A stretch of DNA of 48,503 nucleotides from Candidatus Kryptoniota bacterium (lineage in GTDB: Bacteria > Bacteroidota > Ignavibacteria > Kryptoniales > JAKASW01), in assembly GCA_024641705.1 (NCBI GenBank), contig JAHECO010000095.1:1-48503 (forward strand). The letters run 5' to 3'. The notes beneath the pieces are model-generated. The model ran no database searches. It was not told the DNA's origin and worked only from the letters and a program-made list of their open reading frames with translations. Position 1 is the first letter of the stretch; every line of letters begins with the position of its first letter. Below, piece after piece: positions 1 to 8,656 of the stretch. The position numbers and the translations under genes were made by a program.

Positions 1-301
1 AGACCTGCCCAGACGTGATAGTAACCGACGGTATGAAAAGTTAGAACCACTGACATCATAATGTTGACGCAATCCGCTTTATGGAGGTGCCTGTGAAGCC
101 CGCGAACTAGTCCGTAGGAATTTGCTGAGATGATTTTAACACGATGTTCGATGAATGTCAACAAGCTTATGTGGAGGTGTGAAATTGCCGGGTGCACCGG
201 ACAAGAAAGGGAAGGGGGCATTATTCGGGTTCAGAAATCCGAATAGCTATCTTTCCTCTCGCCGCCCTCTCAAAGCGGATCTTTACGCCTATTCTTAGAA
301 A

Positions 302-329
302 GTTCGAGTCATCGTTCCGATCGGGGAGC
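302..329 (+). repeat. 28-bp dispersed repeat, copy A
   Basis: The sequence GTTCGAGTCATCG..CGGGGAGC recurs exactly at 7003-7030 and 15306-15333, with two changes at 31113-31140, and as a decayed version near 23128. Each of the four good copies lies about 145-185 bp upstream of an IS3-like right end in the same orientation. The first bases look like a tRNA T-arm, but no pairing stem or acceptor end exists. Confidence 0.85.
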
Positions 330-330
330 A

Positions 331-357
331 GGCCCGCCGCAGGCGGGCCTTTTGTTG
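331..357 (+). terminator. Rho-independent terminator next to the 28-bp repeat
   Basis: A perfect 8-bp GC stem (GGCCCGCC/GGCGGGCC) with a 3-nt GCA loop is followed by TTTTGTTG. It starts directly after the 28-bp repeat, as does the hairpin at 15338-15361, although the stem sequences differ. Pairing is therefore conserved while sequence is not. Confidence 0.8.
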
Positions 358-474
358 TCCTGCCCCTCATTGTCCTCCCATTGTATTCTGCGAACCTGCA
401 CTGACGCTCCATCAGGCGCAACGGACAGAATCACCGATGGGACAGGGAGGTGCGATCCAAGTGCCTCAACTCAG

Positions 475-534
475 TTTGCCAATGCCTGACTGGACGACTG
501 ACTTAGCATTGGTACAATATCTGGGGGCACGTCA
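475..534 (+). mobile_element. Solo IS3-like right end, copy A
   Basis: This ~60-bp sequence begins TTTGCCAATGC, contains GACTTAGCATTGGTACAAT and ends GGGGGCACGTCA. It matches the end of the IS3 relic at 34644-34702 (opposite strand), where the transposase stop codon lies inside the repeat. No transposase remains beside this copy. Confidence 0.7.
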
Positions 535-713
535 TCGCGGGATCAGAAAATGAGCATAATCGGAGACCTCGTCCAGCAGCGGTCCCCTGGGAAGATCCTG
601 CAAAGCGGCACAGGGGACCGCCTTACGCCTTACGGCTCTTCCAAAAGGAATTTTCCGAGTCGATGGTGACAATCGATTCATGATCAGGCGGGCACCAACA
701 TCCGTCGGTCAAT

Positions 714-2165
714 TCAATGCGCATTCCAGTTCCTTTGCATCGGGTGTGCCTCCGTGTTGAATATTACCTTGCTGAAATCGAGCGTGCCGGGAGGAGCGAA
801 CATCAGATAGAGATACTTCAGCGTTTCGGCAAGGAAGTAACTCGGCATCCCCCGGCCTTTCTGATGTGTCGCCACGTTCTCCAGCTGAACGAAACCGCAG
901 TCCATTTTGCAGTACTTCACGAGATCGTCGAAGAAGGTCTTTCCCATCACGAGGTAATGGGGATCCCCGGTGTAACTGTACAGGTAATATGCCGACTCCA
1001 TTATCTCCGGTCTCAGATAGTAACCGGGATCCCGTATCGTCATAGTACCGTAGTCGAAATCCTCCGGCTCGATACCGTACTTTTCCCACACCTTGTACCA
1101 TGATTCCTCGAGCTCCGCCGCCCTGTGTACTTCTCCGGCGAGACAGAGCGTGCCGGGAAAAAATGCATCCAGCGACCCGAACATCGTGGCCGTCCTTTTG
1201 CCGGTGTACATGTCCGCGTGACCGTACCAGACTCCCGTCGACGTGCTGTCGTAAAGATATCTGTTTATCGCTGCAATACTTGAATCCCACATCCTCCGGC
1301 AATCTTCGTCGTGAAAGAGGATGGCGCTCTTTATCAGGTACTCGTAATACGAGTCGATCCTTCCGGACACGCTGCAGTCGGTTCCCACCCATTCTCCGGT
1401 CTCGACATTGATCTTATCGCCGACAAGTCCTATGCCCGACCGGAGACTGTAGAGTTTCAGCAACGCTCTCTTTGCGGTATTGTAGTACACGGTGTCCCCC
1501 GTCAGTTTCGTAAGCGTGCCGAATTCTACCAGCAACGTCCCAACCCCTGCCGGATTCGAGACCGCTCCTTTGACTGCGCCCGTTTTCAGGTTAACCGCGC
1601 TGTATGGCATTCCTGTCGGGGATTTGAATGCCGCCAGCTCCCTGTTGGCAAGGTCTCTCGCAAGCTCGAGAAGCTTCTTGTCTCCGGTCAGCTCATAAGA
1701 CGACAAGAGGCCCCCTAGAAAACGGATAGTGAACTCGAAAGTCGAGACAAACACATCCTGGTCGAAGTTAAGATGGGTCTCGACGAACTGCCGGTCTTCG
1801 TCGGCCTCTTTCTTCATCCCCATAAGAATCATCGTGTCCATTGCATCGACCGGCATCATATAAAATGGAACCGAGTACCAGTTGCTTCCTTTCTTCGCTA
1901 CGGGGTCGAGTTCGTCGTGCCCCCACGCGTACTTCTTGTAAAAATTCCAACAGAAAAGAAACGTCTTCTTAATCTCTTCCGCCATCTTCGCTTTGTCGAT
2001 AGTCTCCCGCTCACTCTCTGCCGATTGCCTCAATCTGGATCTCACTTCGCTGCCGATCGACGCGCTGCGGCGGGACTGACTCTGTGCGTGAGCCAGCCCG
2101 CTCATGTATAGCACGGCAAGCACCATCACGCTCAAAACTGATCTCGTGAACAAGATCCTGACCAT
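714..2165 (-). CDS. Secreted GH47-type alpha-1,2-mannosidase-like protein
   Basis: The protein looks like a class I alpha-mannosidase (glycoside hydrolase family 47), an (alpha/alpha)7-barrel enzyme that trims alpha-1,2-linked mannose. Family hallmarks appear in order: DAMDTMILMG, FEFTIRFLGGLLSSYELTGD, GSLDAFFPGTL, LRPEIMESAYYLYSYTGDP, a FLAETLKYLYLMF segment and the terminal NTEAHP. The ATG at 2165 is preferred over an upstream in-frame start because it opens a clear signal peptide (MVRILFTRSVLSVMVL..GLAHA) and has AAGGA upstream, so the enzyme is probably periplasmic or secreted. Length (about 483 aa) fits the family. It stands alone on the minus strand, divergent from the sugar ABC importer at 2848; a link in which it frees sugar for that importer is inference. 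GH47 is mainly eukaryotic, so its presence here is notable. Confidence 0.85.
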   Translation of the reverse strand: MVRILFTRSVLSVMVLAVLYMSGLAHAQSQSRRSASIGSEVRSRLRQSAESERETIDKAKMAEEIKKTFLFCWNFYKKYAWGHDELDPVAKKGSNWYSVPFYMMPVDAMDTMILMGMKKEADEDRQFVETHLNFDQDVFVSTFEFTIRFLGGLLSSYELTGDKKLLELARDLANRELAAFKSPTGMPYSAVNLKTGAVKGAVSNPAGVGTLLVEFGTLTKLTGDTVYYNTAKRALLKLYSLRSGIGLVGDKINVETGEWVGTDCSVSGRIDSYYEYLIKSAILFHDEDCRRMWDSSIAAINRYLYDSTSTGVWYGHADMYTGKRTATMFGSLDAFFPGTLCLAGEVHRAAELEESWYKVWEKYGIEPEDFDYGTMTIRDPGYYLRPEIMESAYYLYSYTGDPHYLVMGKTFFDDLVKYCKMDCGFVQLENVATHQKGRGMPSYFLAETLKYLYLMFAPPGTLDFSKVIFNTEAHPMQRNWNAH

Positions 2166-2343
2166 GGCGATTCCATTCCTTTCTTCAATCTGTTTCTGAT
2201 ATTCCGGTGCCCCGCTGCTCTTATACCAGGGCCGACAATTCAAGCGTCGAATGCAAATAATTTATGTCTTAAAGAGGTGTGCAGCAAAGCTGTAACCCTC
2301 CGCAGATCATAGGGACAGTTCCTTTGTCGGTACGTTATTGCGA

Positions 2344-2390
2344 GGCATGGCGCCAAATCTTAGATGGCGCAGCAGGCGACAGGCGCTCAC
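2344..2390 (+). repeat. 47-bp repeat, copy 1 of an inverted pair
   Basis: The 47 bp starting GGCATGGCGCCAAATC match the reverse complement of 15731-15777 with a single difference. The centre contains a GCGCC..GGCGC inverted repeat that can form a short hairpin. Both copies lie within about 200 bp of an IS3-like right end, but in different relative orientation. Confidence 0.8.
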
Positions 2391-2548
2391 CTCGTCAACG
2401 CCGCTAGAATTTCCCAAGAACACTGCTGTCATCCGTCAGACACCATACCTCTTCGTAAGAATAGTGAACGAGGATGTATCAAGCCCCTGTGTCTTTTGTG
2501 GGAAACCAGTTGTGATCGCCAGGGCGCTGAGCTGGTTGTCCGGATGAG

Positions 2549-2608
2549 TTTGCCAATACGTGGTCGGATCGCTAACTTAGCAGTGGTACACAATATGAGG
2601 GCAGGTCC
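2549..2608 (+). mobile_element. Solo IS3-like right end, copy 2
   Basis: The sequence reads TTTGCCAATACGTGG, then GGATCGCTAACTTAGCA, and ends GAGGGCAGGTCC. It aligns over about 60 bp with the ends at 475, 15483 and 31281. It lies in the gap upstream of the sugar-binding protein gene. No transposase coding remains, and no 28-bp repeat was found in this copy. Confidence 0.65.
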
Positions 2609-2847
2609 GGTGCCTCAGAAAGGACCTAGCGTCCGGACAGGCAACCCCGCTCGTACCACGATGCTATGTATGTGGTTTTCCACAAGATGTATGGCCTCCT
2701 GCAGGAGTGCAAAGAGATCCTGAAGCAATTTTAGATTTGTTGGAAAGAACATCCGAACACAAAAGGTAATCCATGTCGTTCAGTTTGATTCGTACTGGTC
2801 GGCAGATATTCAATGAGAAAAACGGTTTAAGAAAGCTGGAGTTTACA

Positions 2848-3795
2848 ATGAAAAGATCATCTTTGCAGGTCATTGCTATTGCAGTTCTGGCAATCCTGTT
2901 TTCTTCATGCGGCAAAAAGAACAATGCAGCTGCTCCGAAATACATAATCGGGTTTTCACAGTGCAACAGCGCAGAACCCTGGCGTGAAGCTATGAACAAG
3001 CAAATCGAATCTGAGGCTGCGAAACATCCCGAAATAAAGCTCCTTGTTTCGGATGCTCAACAGAGCAATGCCAGGCAGGTGTCGGATGTCGAGAATTTTA
3101 TTGTGCGAGGAGTAAATTTACTTATGATTTCGCCGAATGAGGCAAAACCATTGACCGGTGTAGTCGAGAAAGCTTACGACGCCGGCATACCGGTGATCGT
3201 CATAGATCGCAAGATACTCTCCGACAAGTATACGTGCTTCATCGGTGCGAACAACGAGCTGATAGGAAAAGAAGCCGGTGAATATGCAGCGAAACTTCTG
3301 CACGGGAAGGGCCGCGTCGTGGAGATCTGGGGTCTGAAAGGATCTACTCCTGCAATCGAAAGGCATGATGGATTTATGGAGGGGATAAAAAACTATCCCG
3401 GCATAAAGATCATTTATTCACAGGATGGTGCATGGCTGCGTGAGAAGGGGAGATCGATCATGGAGAATGCATTGCAGCGGTTTGACAAAATAGACCTGGT
3501 ATTTGGACAAAACGATCCGATGGCAATTGGAGCCTATTTGGCCGCGAAGGATGTCGGCAGGGCGAAAGACATGTACTTCATCGGGATCGATGGACTTCCG
3601 GGGCCGGGAGGCGGGATCCAGGCAGTGATTGACGGAAAACTCAATGCGACGTTTATTTATCCTACAGGCGGCAAAATAGCCGTTCAAACTGCCCTGAAAA
3701 TTCTGAAAGGCGAAAAGGTCCCTAAAGACATCACCCTCTCTTCAGTTTCAATTAACCCGCAGGATGCTAAAGAGTACCTGTCCGGGGAAAAATAA
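2848..3795 (+). CDS. Sugar ABC transporter substrate-binding lipoprotein
   Basis: This is a periplasmic sugar-binding protein of the RbsB/XylF class (peripla_BP_4 fold) that delivers a sugar to the ATPase and permease encoded next. The start at ATG 2848 has GGAG six bases upstream and opens a lipoprotein signal peptide with lipobox LFSSC, so the mature protein should be anchored by its cysteine. Family segments include GFSQCNSAEPWREAMNKQI at the N-terminus, DAQQSNARQVSDVENFI, ISPNEAKPLTGVVEKA, PVIVIDR and a C-terminal YPTGGKIAVQTAL region. The length of about 315 aa is usual. The substrate cannot be read from sequence; ribose, xylose, galactose or another aldose are all possible. Confidence 0.9.
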   Translation: MKRSSLQVIAIAVLAILFSSCGKKNNAAAPKYIIGFSQCNSAEPWREAMNKQIESEAAKHPEIKLLVSDAQQSNARQVSDVENFIVRGVNLLMISPNEAKPLTGVVEKAYDAGIPVIVIDRKILSDKYTCFIGANNELIGKEAGEYAAKLLHGKGRVVEIWGLKGSTPAIERHDGFMEGIKNYPGIKIIYSQDGAWLREKGRSIMENALQRFDKIDLVFGQNDPMAIGAYLAAKDVGRAKDMYFIGIDGLPGPGGGIQAVIDGKLNATFIYPTGGKIAVQTALKILKGEKVPKDITLSSVSINPQDAKEYLSGEK

Positions 3796-3875
3796 TCCGG
3801 ACCTGGCGCCAATTCCCGTTATGATAAATGTTCAGGCCGGCAAGATTATGATTTTGCCGTTATTGGAACGCTGAA

Positions 3876-5393
3876 ATGCTGAGGACATCGAATATCAAGA
3901 AATCCTTTTCGAGTGTAGAAGTACTGCACGGGATTTCATTCGCCGTAGAGAAAGGATGCGTCACCGCACTGGTCGGTGAAAACGGCGCCGGCAAGTCGAC
4001 ACTGATGAAGATATTGAGCGGCGTCCACACCGACTATACGGGTGAAATATCCATAGATGGGAAGCCCGTTTTCTTCAAGAACCCGAGACATGCCCAGCAG
4101 CTCGGCGTCTCGATCATTCACCAGGAGCTGAGCTGCATCCCCCATCTTACAGTGGCGGAAAATATCTTCATAGGCAAAGAGCCTGCGAGAAGGTTCGGAG
4201 TAGTGGATTTCCCAAAACTGTTTGCCGACGCCCAGTCAATTCTTGATGAGTTCGAGTTTCCCTATTCTCCCAATACGCCGGTCAGGAATCTAAGCGTCGG
4301 ATGGCAGCAGATCGTCGAAGTCGCACGCGCTTTCTCCGCCGATGCGAAAATCTTCATACTGGATGAGCCCACCTCTGCCCTTACTGAAAATGAAATTAGA
4401 ATTCTCTTCGAAAAGATCCGGGTCCTGAAGAAGAGAGGGAAGATCATCATTTTCATTTCACACAGGCTGGAGGAAATTTATGAAATTGCCGACGAAATAG
4501 CCGTATTGCGTGACGGCCAGTTCATAGGGAAATATCCCGTGAAAGAAATTTCACGCAGCGAGCTGATAAGTAAGATGGTCGGCAAGGCGATCCACGAAAC
4601 GAAACAAATAAAATCGTCCGCGAGCAGCGAGACCGTACTTGCAGCCGAGAACCTGGAAGTATACGGCAAGACCGGGACCATCCTTTCCGGAATTACATTC
4701 GATCTGAAAAGGGGCGAAACGTTGGGAGTCGCCGGTCTCCTCGGTTCGGGAAAGACCGAGCTTCTGAAATTCCTTTTTGGCGAGCTCAAGGCGCAGCACA
4801 CGGGAAGAATCACTCTTGAAGGGGCTCCATACATCCCTAAGTGTGCATCGCGCTCTCTGGAGGGGAGCATCTTCTATCTATCCAAAGACCGGAAGACGGA
4901 AGGTATATTTGCCGATCTCGACATAATTAAGAACTGCAGCATGTCGGTCCTTTCAGATTTTGCCTCTTTCGGTTTCCTGCATGAAAAAGAAGAAGCAGCG
5001 GCTGTCCGGGATCAGGTTTCCAGCTTGAATGTCAAGCTTGAGTCTTACCACCAGTCCATACGGGAATTAAGCGGCGGCAATCAACAGAAAGTACTGATCG
5101 CGCGGGGATTGCTGCACAGGCCGAAGCTGCTGCTGTTAGACGAGCCTACCCGTGGAATAGATGTTGGAGCAAAAGCGGAAATTTACGAGTTGATAGAACA
5201 ACTGAGTTCATCCGGAATTTCTTCTATTATTAGCTCGTCTGAGATACCCGAGCTGTTGAGGATTTGTGATCGGATCCTGGTGCTGCATAACGGAATGCCT
5301 GCTGCAATCCTGGCTGCAGGTGAAACGAGCGCAAGTGAAATACTGCATTATGCCTTTGGTGAAGGAAAAGCATGGACAAAACCTACAGATTAA
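3876..5393 (+). CDS. Sugar ABC transporter ATP-binding protein (RbsA/MglA type)
   Basis: This protein is a double-domain ATPase that powers uptake of a monosaccharide. The first nucleotide-binding domain has Walker A GENGAGKST near residue 35, signature-region NLSVGWQQ and Walker B IFILDEPTSAL. The second has the variant Walker A GLLGSGKTE, signature ELSGGNQQKV and LLLDEPTRGIDVGAK, the pattern expected of RbsA/MglA/XylG proteins. Length (505 aa) is typical. It lies 80 bp after the binding-protein gene and overlaps the permease start by 22 bp, so the three form one operon. The ATG at 3876 has only a weak ribosome site, which suggests dependence on upstream translation. Confidence 0.93.
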   Translation: MLRTSNIKKSFSSVEVLHGISFAVEKGCVTALVGENGAGKSTLMKILSGVHTDYTGEISIDGKPVFFKNPRHAQQLGVSIIHQELSCIPHLTVAENIFIGKEPARRFGVVDFPKLFADAQSILDEFEFPYSPNTPVRNLSVGWQQIVEVARAFSADAKIFILDEPTSALTENEIRILFEKIRVLKKRGKIIIFISHRLEEIYEIADEIAVLRDGQFIGKYPVKEISRSELISKMVGKAIHETKQIKSSASSETVLAAENLEVYGKTGTILSGITFDLKRGETLGVAGLLGSGKTELLKFLFGELKAQHTGRITLEGAPYIPKCASRSLEGSIFYLSKDRKTEGIFADLDIIKNCSMSVLSDFASFGFLHEKEEAAAVRDQVSSLNVKLESYHQSIRELSGGNQQKVLIARGLLHRPKLLLLDEPTRGIDVGAKAEIYELIEQLSSSGISSIISSSEIPELLRICDRILVLHNGMPAAILAAGETSASEILHYAFGEGKAWTKPTD

Positions 5394-6403
5394 AATTCTC
5401 CGAAAGAGAATGGATAAAGCCGGTATTCGGCGTCTTGATCATTTTCGTGATGTGCATCGTCTTCTCGCCGACTAACACAAAAGGCGATCTGGTCTTTCTC
5501 AAGTTTGAAAATCTGACAAACATACTCCGGCAGGTGTCGGAGAACGGAATAATTGCCGTGGGGATGACCTACGTGATTATTGCCGGCGGGATCGATCTTT
5601 CGGTGGGCTCTATCCTGGCTTTGAGCGCGACAATTACCGCTTTCGGTCTGATGGATTGGCAGCTGGGATTTCTCATTACTATGGCGCTTGCGTTGGCCGT
5701 GAGCAGCATTGCCGGATTTCTTAACGGGGCAATCACTTCCTGGGGAAAGATACAATCCTTTATCGTCACCCTTGCGATGATGACTGCCGCGAGGGGATTT
5801 GCGCTCTTCATCGCCAACAACAATTCACGGGACGTCGGGTTCGGACCCGGTGGTGCGCCCAGTGTCTTTGCAGTGTTCTCTACAAGCTATTGGGGGATAC
5901 CGTTCCCGGTGTTCATCTTCATTGCTACCACATTGCTCTTCTTGCTTGTGCTGAAGAAAACTAAGTTCGGCAGATATGTCTACGCGATAGGCAGCAACGA
6001 AGAAGCAGCAGTCCTTGCCGGGCTTAGAGTGAAATGGATCAGGACCTACACGTTCGTACTTGCTGGCGCGCTTTCGGGATTGGCGGGAATAATTCATGCG
6101 GGGCAGCTGATGCAGGGGAATCCGAATGACGGAGTCGGCTTCGAACTCGATGCGATTGCGGCAGTGGTCATCGGCGGTACAAGTCTTATGGGCGGAAAAG
6201 GAACGCTTGAAGGGACTTTTGCAGGTGTTCTAATCATTGGACTGTTGAGCAACATACTCGGTCTTCATGGAATTCAGAAGGATTTCCAGCTGATGCTGAA
6301 GGGTGCGATCATTGTTGCCGCAGTATTCGTTCAGGAGGGTGGGATCAAGTTGCATCCGCTGAGGTCCATGTCTCGAAACAAAGGTGAAACTAGCAGAAGA
6401 TAG
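5372..6403 (+). CDS. Sugar ABC transporter permease (RbsC type)
   Basis: This is the inner-membrane permease of the importer, a BPD_transp_2 family protein with many hydrophobic segments. Visible family signatures are AVGMTYVIIAGGIDLSVGS, ALSATITAFG, FIVTLAMMTAARG, FGRYVYAIGSNEEAAVLAGL and the cytoplasmic-loop/late-helix region AIAAVVIGGTSLMGGKGT. Length (343 aa) is normal. The ATG at 5372 has GAAGGAAA just upstream and lies inside the end of the ATPase gene, indicating translational coupling. No sugar-specific kinase or isomerase follows, so the substrate remains open. Confidence 0.93.
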   Translation: MDKTYRLKFSEREWIKPVFGVLIIFVMCIVFSPTNTKGDLVFLKFENLTNILRQVSENGIIAVGMTYVIIAGGIDLSVGSILALSATITAFGLMDWQLGFLITMALALAVSSIAGFLNGAITSWGKIQSFIVTLAMMTAARGFALFIANNNSRDVGFGPGGAPSVFAVFSTSYWGIPFPVFIFIATTLLFLLVLKKTKFGRYVYAIGSNEEAAVLAGLRVKWIRTYTFVLAGALSGLAGIIHAGQLMQGNPNDGVGFELDAIAAVVIGGTSLMGGKGTLEGTFAGVLIIGLLSNILGLHGIQKDFQLMLKGAIIVAAVFVQEGGIKLHPLRSMSRNKGETSRR

Positions 6404-6740
6404 CATTGTTGACGTCTCGGCATAACGATCTATAGTAAACCAACCTCTGGCAACAAGTAAACAATTACAGACTTTTCTGACTACTTTTGTAACCATGCGC
6501 AGAGAAACGAGGCCGAGTGAAGTACAAGGGTCTTTAAACTCCAACAAAGCGGACTTCGATGTGAAGTTTGTCTGATACGCGTTCCAACGAGTTGCTTCTC
6601 CTTAAGGTCAATCCATCTCAGCGGTGGAATATGCTGGGACGGGTGTTTTATGTTATGGATATTGGTCAGGCAATCAGATCCGGTTTTCGTTGGAAATACC
6701 TTCCAACTGCTGTACGGATGAGAAATTGTGTCATGGTCAG

Positions 6741-7215
6741 TCTGGTGCCCCCCGCAAAAACCGGTCCGATGTCATGTTAGTAAAACGAGTAACGGAAGGA
6801 TCAAAGGAGACAACATGAGAAAGAAACCGGCGCGCCCCCACAAACCGATCTACTCTGGTGTTATTAGGTTGACTCTTATCACCCTTTGCCTCTCAGGGGA
6901 AAGTGAGCTCTCGCGGCGCTGTGAGGCGTACGTCGCTGCCTCGATAACGATCTTTCCCCTTGCCAGCCTCTGAATGCAGATTGCCATTTGAAAGTCCAAA
7001 GTGTTCGAGTCATCGTTCCGATCGGGGAGCAAAGGGGGGCAATCTCTCGAACTTATCAAGTCGTGCGGTCAGCAGTTCGGCCGAAGCGGCTCGGTCGTTC
7101 TTTTCTTTGTACCCATTATATTCGATCGAGAACGAGGCCTTGAATGGACCTGATGGTCGTCAATACCTGACCTGATCATTAACCTTGCATCGGTGCGCAA
7201 TACGCGGCCAGGTTA
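6741..7215 (+). mobile_element. Decayed IS3-derived element, copy B
   Basis: A left end (TGGTGCCCCCCGC) is followed by a leader with AAGGATCAAAGGAGAC and an ATG at 6815 opening MRKKPARPHKP, which resembles the start of an IS3 orfA. The reading frame then leaves the transposase pattern. The element carries the 28-bp repeat at 7003-7030, a weak GC hairpin with a T-rich tail near 7080-7110, and a diverged right end at 7161-7215. The same order occurs at 15027-15542. The rest of the 6404-7221 gap holds only short ORFs without recognisable products. Confidence 0.6.
7003..7030 (+). repeat. 28-bp dispersed repeat, copy B
   Basis: This is an exact copy of the repeat at 302-329. It lies inside the decayed element B, about 130 bp before the diverged right end. 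The flanking sequence on the 5' side (GATAACGATCTTTCC) is also similar to the flanks of copies A and C, so the conserved block is longer than 28 bp. Confidence 0.85.
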
Positions 7216-7221
7216 GCCAGT

Positions 7222-8613
7222 TTACAAATCAAAAGTCTGGTTAAGAGTTGGCATCTCTACCTGCGTATTTCTAATGAGCGCGGCGAAGTGTTTCATCGCT
7301 TTCTCCTCACCATGTACCAGGAATGTGCGGCTGGCATGCGCTTGCTCGTGCCAGTTGAGCAGCTCGGCTTTGTCCGCGTGGGCCGAAAATCCGCCAATCG
7401 TGTGGATTTGCGCTCGCACAGGGACCTCTTCACCAAATATGTCGACTTCTTTGGCGCCGTCAATGATCAGGCGAGCCAATGTGCCGCTTGCAGCATACCC
7501 GACAAAAACTATGCTGGCTTCCTTGCGGGAGAGGTTATTCTTGAGGTGGTGACGCACTCTGCCGCCGGTACACATACCTGACCCGGCCATGATAATCGCG
7601 CCGCCGGCGATATTGTTTATCTCTTTTGATTCGGCGGTTTCGCGGGTAAATTGCAGACCCGGGACGTAGAAGGGATCACGTCCATCGCGGAAGAGCTCCG
7701 CTGTCTGGCTGTTGTAAGCCTCGGGGTGATGTTCGAATATGGTGGTAGCCGAGATAGCCATCGGCGAATCGAGAAACACCCGAAGCGAACCAGGCAGATG
7801 CTTTTGTCCAATGCCTTCCCGGAGAAAGTAGAGCAGCTCCTGAGCACGCTCAAGGGCGAACGTCGGAATAATAATGTTACCGCCGCGTTTGAGTGTGCCG
7901 TTAATCGCTTCGTAAAGCTCTTCCACAGAAGGCTGCAATGGCTTATGCATCCGGTCCGCATAGGTGGTCTCCATCACAACCAGGTCTGTCTTCGCAGGCT
8001 CGATCGGATCGCGGAGCAGAGGGCGTCCCGCGTTGCCCAGGTCTCCCGAGAACAGCAGAGTCCGGCGAATATTTTTCTGTTCCTCCAGCTCAAGGTAAAC
8101 GCTCGACGAGCCGAGAATGTGCCCCGCATCCAGGAAGGTTGCACGGACTCCCGCGGCGAGGTCCAGAGGTTGTCCGTAAGAGGCTGTCCGCCCAAAATAC
8201 TCGAATGTGTTCAGCGCATCGAGTGTCGTGTACAGAGGCTCGTTTTCGTTGACTTTGCCAGAAGACTGGTGTGAGTTGCGGGTTCGGTAACGTGTTTCCT
8301 CCTCTTGAAGATGGGCAGCATCCAAGAGAACAACCCTGGCCAGCTCCCTGGATGTGGATGTAGTGATTATCTCTCCGTGAAATCCCCTTTTAACCAGAAG
8401 GGGGAGACGGCCGCAATGATCCAGATGTGCATGAGTGAGCAGGACGTAATCGATACCGGCAGGATCGAAACCGAACGGTTCGGAATTATCCTCGTGTATT
8501 TCACGGCCCCCCTGGTACAATCCGCAATCGATGAGGATTCGCTTGCCCGCGCACTCCACCATGTGGCAGGAACCCGTGACAGTGCGATCAGCTCCGTGAA
8601 AAGATAGTTTCAT
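7222..8613 (-). CDS. MBL-fold hydrolase of the beta-CASP (RNA-processing) family
   Basis: The protein is a metallo-beta-lactamase-fold enzyme with the beta-CASP insertion, related to CPSF-73/YSH1 and bacterial YpfA/RNase J-like nucleases. The zinc motif HAHLDHCGRLP is near residue 60, DAGHILGSS and GDLGN follow, and the beta-CASP part has METTYADR, IPTFALERAQELL, GSGMCTGGR and a late SAHADK motif. The length of 463 aa fits the family. The ATG at 8613 has AGGAAGGGA upstream. It lies 43 bp downstream of the phosphoketolase gene on the same strand, so both are probably co-transcribed. RNA cleavage is the family activity; the target here is unknown. Confidence 0.88.
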   Translation of the reverse strand: MKLSFHGADRTVTGSCHMVECAGKRILIDCGLYQGGREIHEDNSEPFGFDPAGIDYVLLTHAHLDHCGRLPLLVKRGFHGEIITTSTSRELARVVLLDAAHLQEEETRYRTRNSHQSSGKVNENEPLYTTLDALNTFEYFGRTASYGQPLDLAAGVRATFLDAGHILGSSSVYLELEEQKNIRRTLLFSGDLGNAGRPLLRDPIEPAKTDLVVMETTYADRMHKPLQPSVEELYEAINGTLKRGGNIIIPTFALERAQELLYFLREGIGQKHLPGSLRVFLDSPMAISATTIFEHHPEAYNSQTAELFRDGRDPFYVPGLQFTRETAESKEINNIAGGAIIMAGSGMCTGGRVRHHLKNNLSRKEASIVFVGYAASGTLARLIIDGAKEVDIFGEEVPVRAQIHTIGGFSAHADKAELLNWHEQAHASRTFLVHGEEKAMKHFAALIRNTQVEMPTLNQTFDL

Positions 8614-8656
8614 ATCAATCCCTTCCTAATTAGGTTGTCCTTTTCATAGTCCGGGC

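Larger units (their letters stand above)
1..713. other. Gene-free region with IS-derived repeat copy A
   Basis: No convincing gene is seen here. The stretch contains one copy of the 28-bp repeat (302-329), a strong terminator hairpin (331-357) and an IS3-like right end (475-534). The first bases of the window (GACCTGCCC) resemble the outer tip of the same IS family, so most of this region may be one decayed element. Two short overlapping ORFs (192-404 plus, 221-421 minus) only read through the repeat and are not supported as genes. Confidence 0.5.

Noticed and set aside
302-329. GTTCGAGTC at the start of the 28-bp repeat looks like a tRNA T-arm, so a tRNA fragment or attachment site was considered.
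   Set aside because: In four copies the preceding bases do not pair with the following ATCG, and no acceptor stem or CCA follows. The repeat is better explained as part of the IS-derived element.
6568-6780. Short plus-strand ORF with AIRSGFRWKYLP, reminiscent of an IS5-type transposase N-terminus.
   Set aside because: Only a handful of residues fit and no DDE core follows; the frame ends in the left end of the IS3-derived element. Not enough to call.
7651-8274. A 207-codon plus-strand ORF opposite the MBL hydrolase.
   Set aside because: It lies wholly antisense to a gene with clear family motifs and has no motif or ribosome site of its own; it is a shadow frame.
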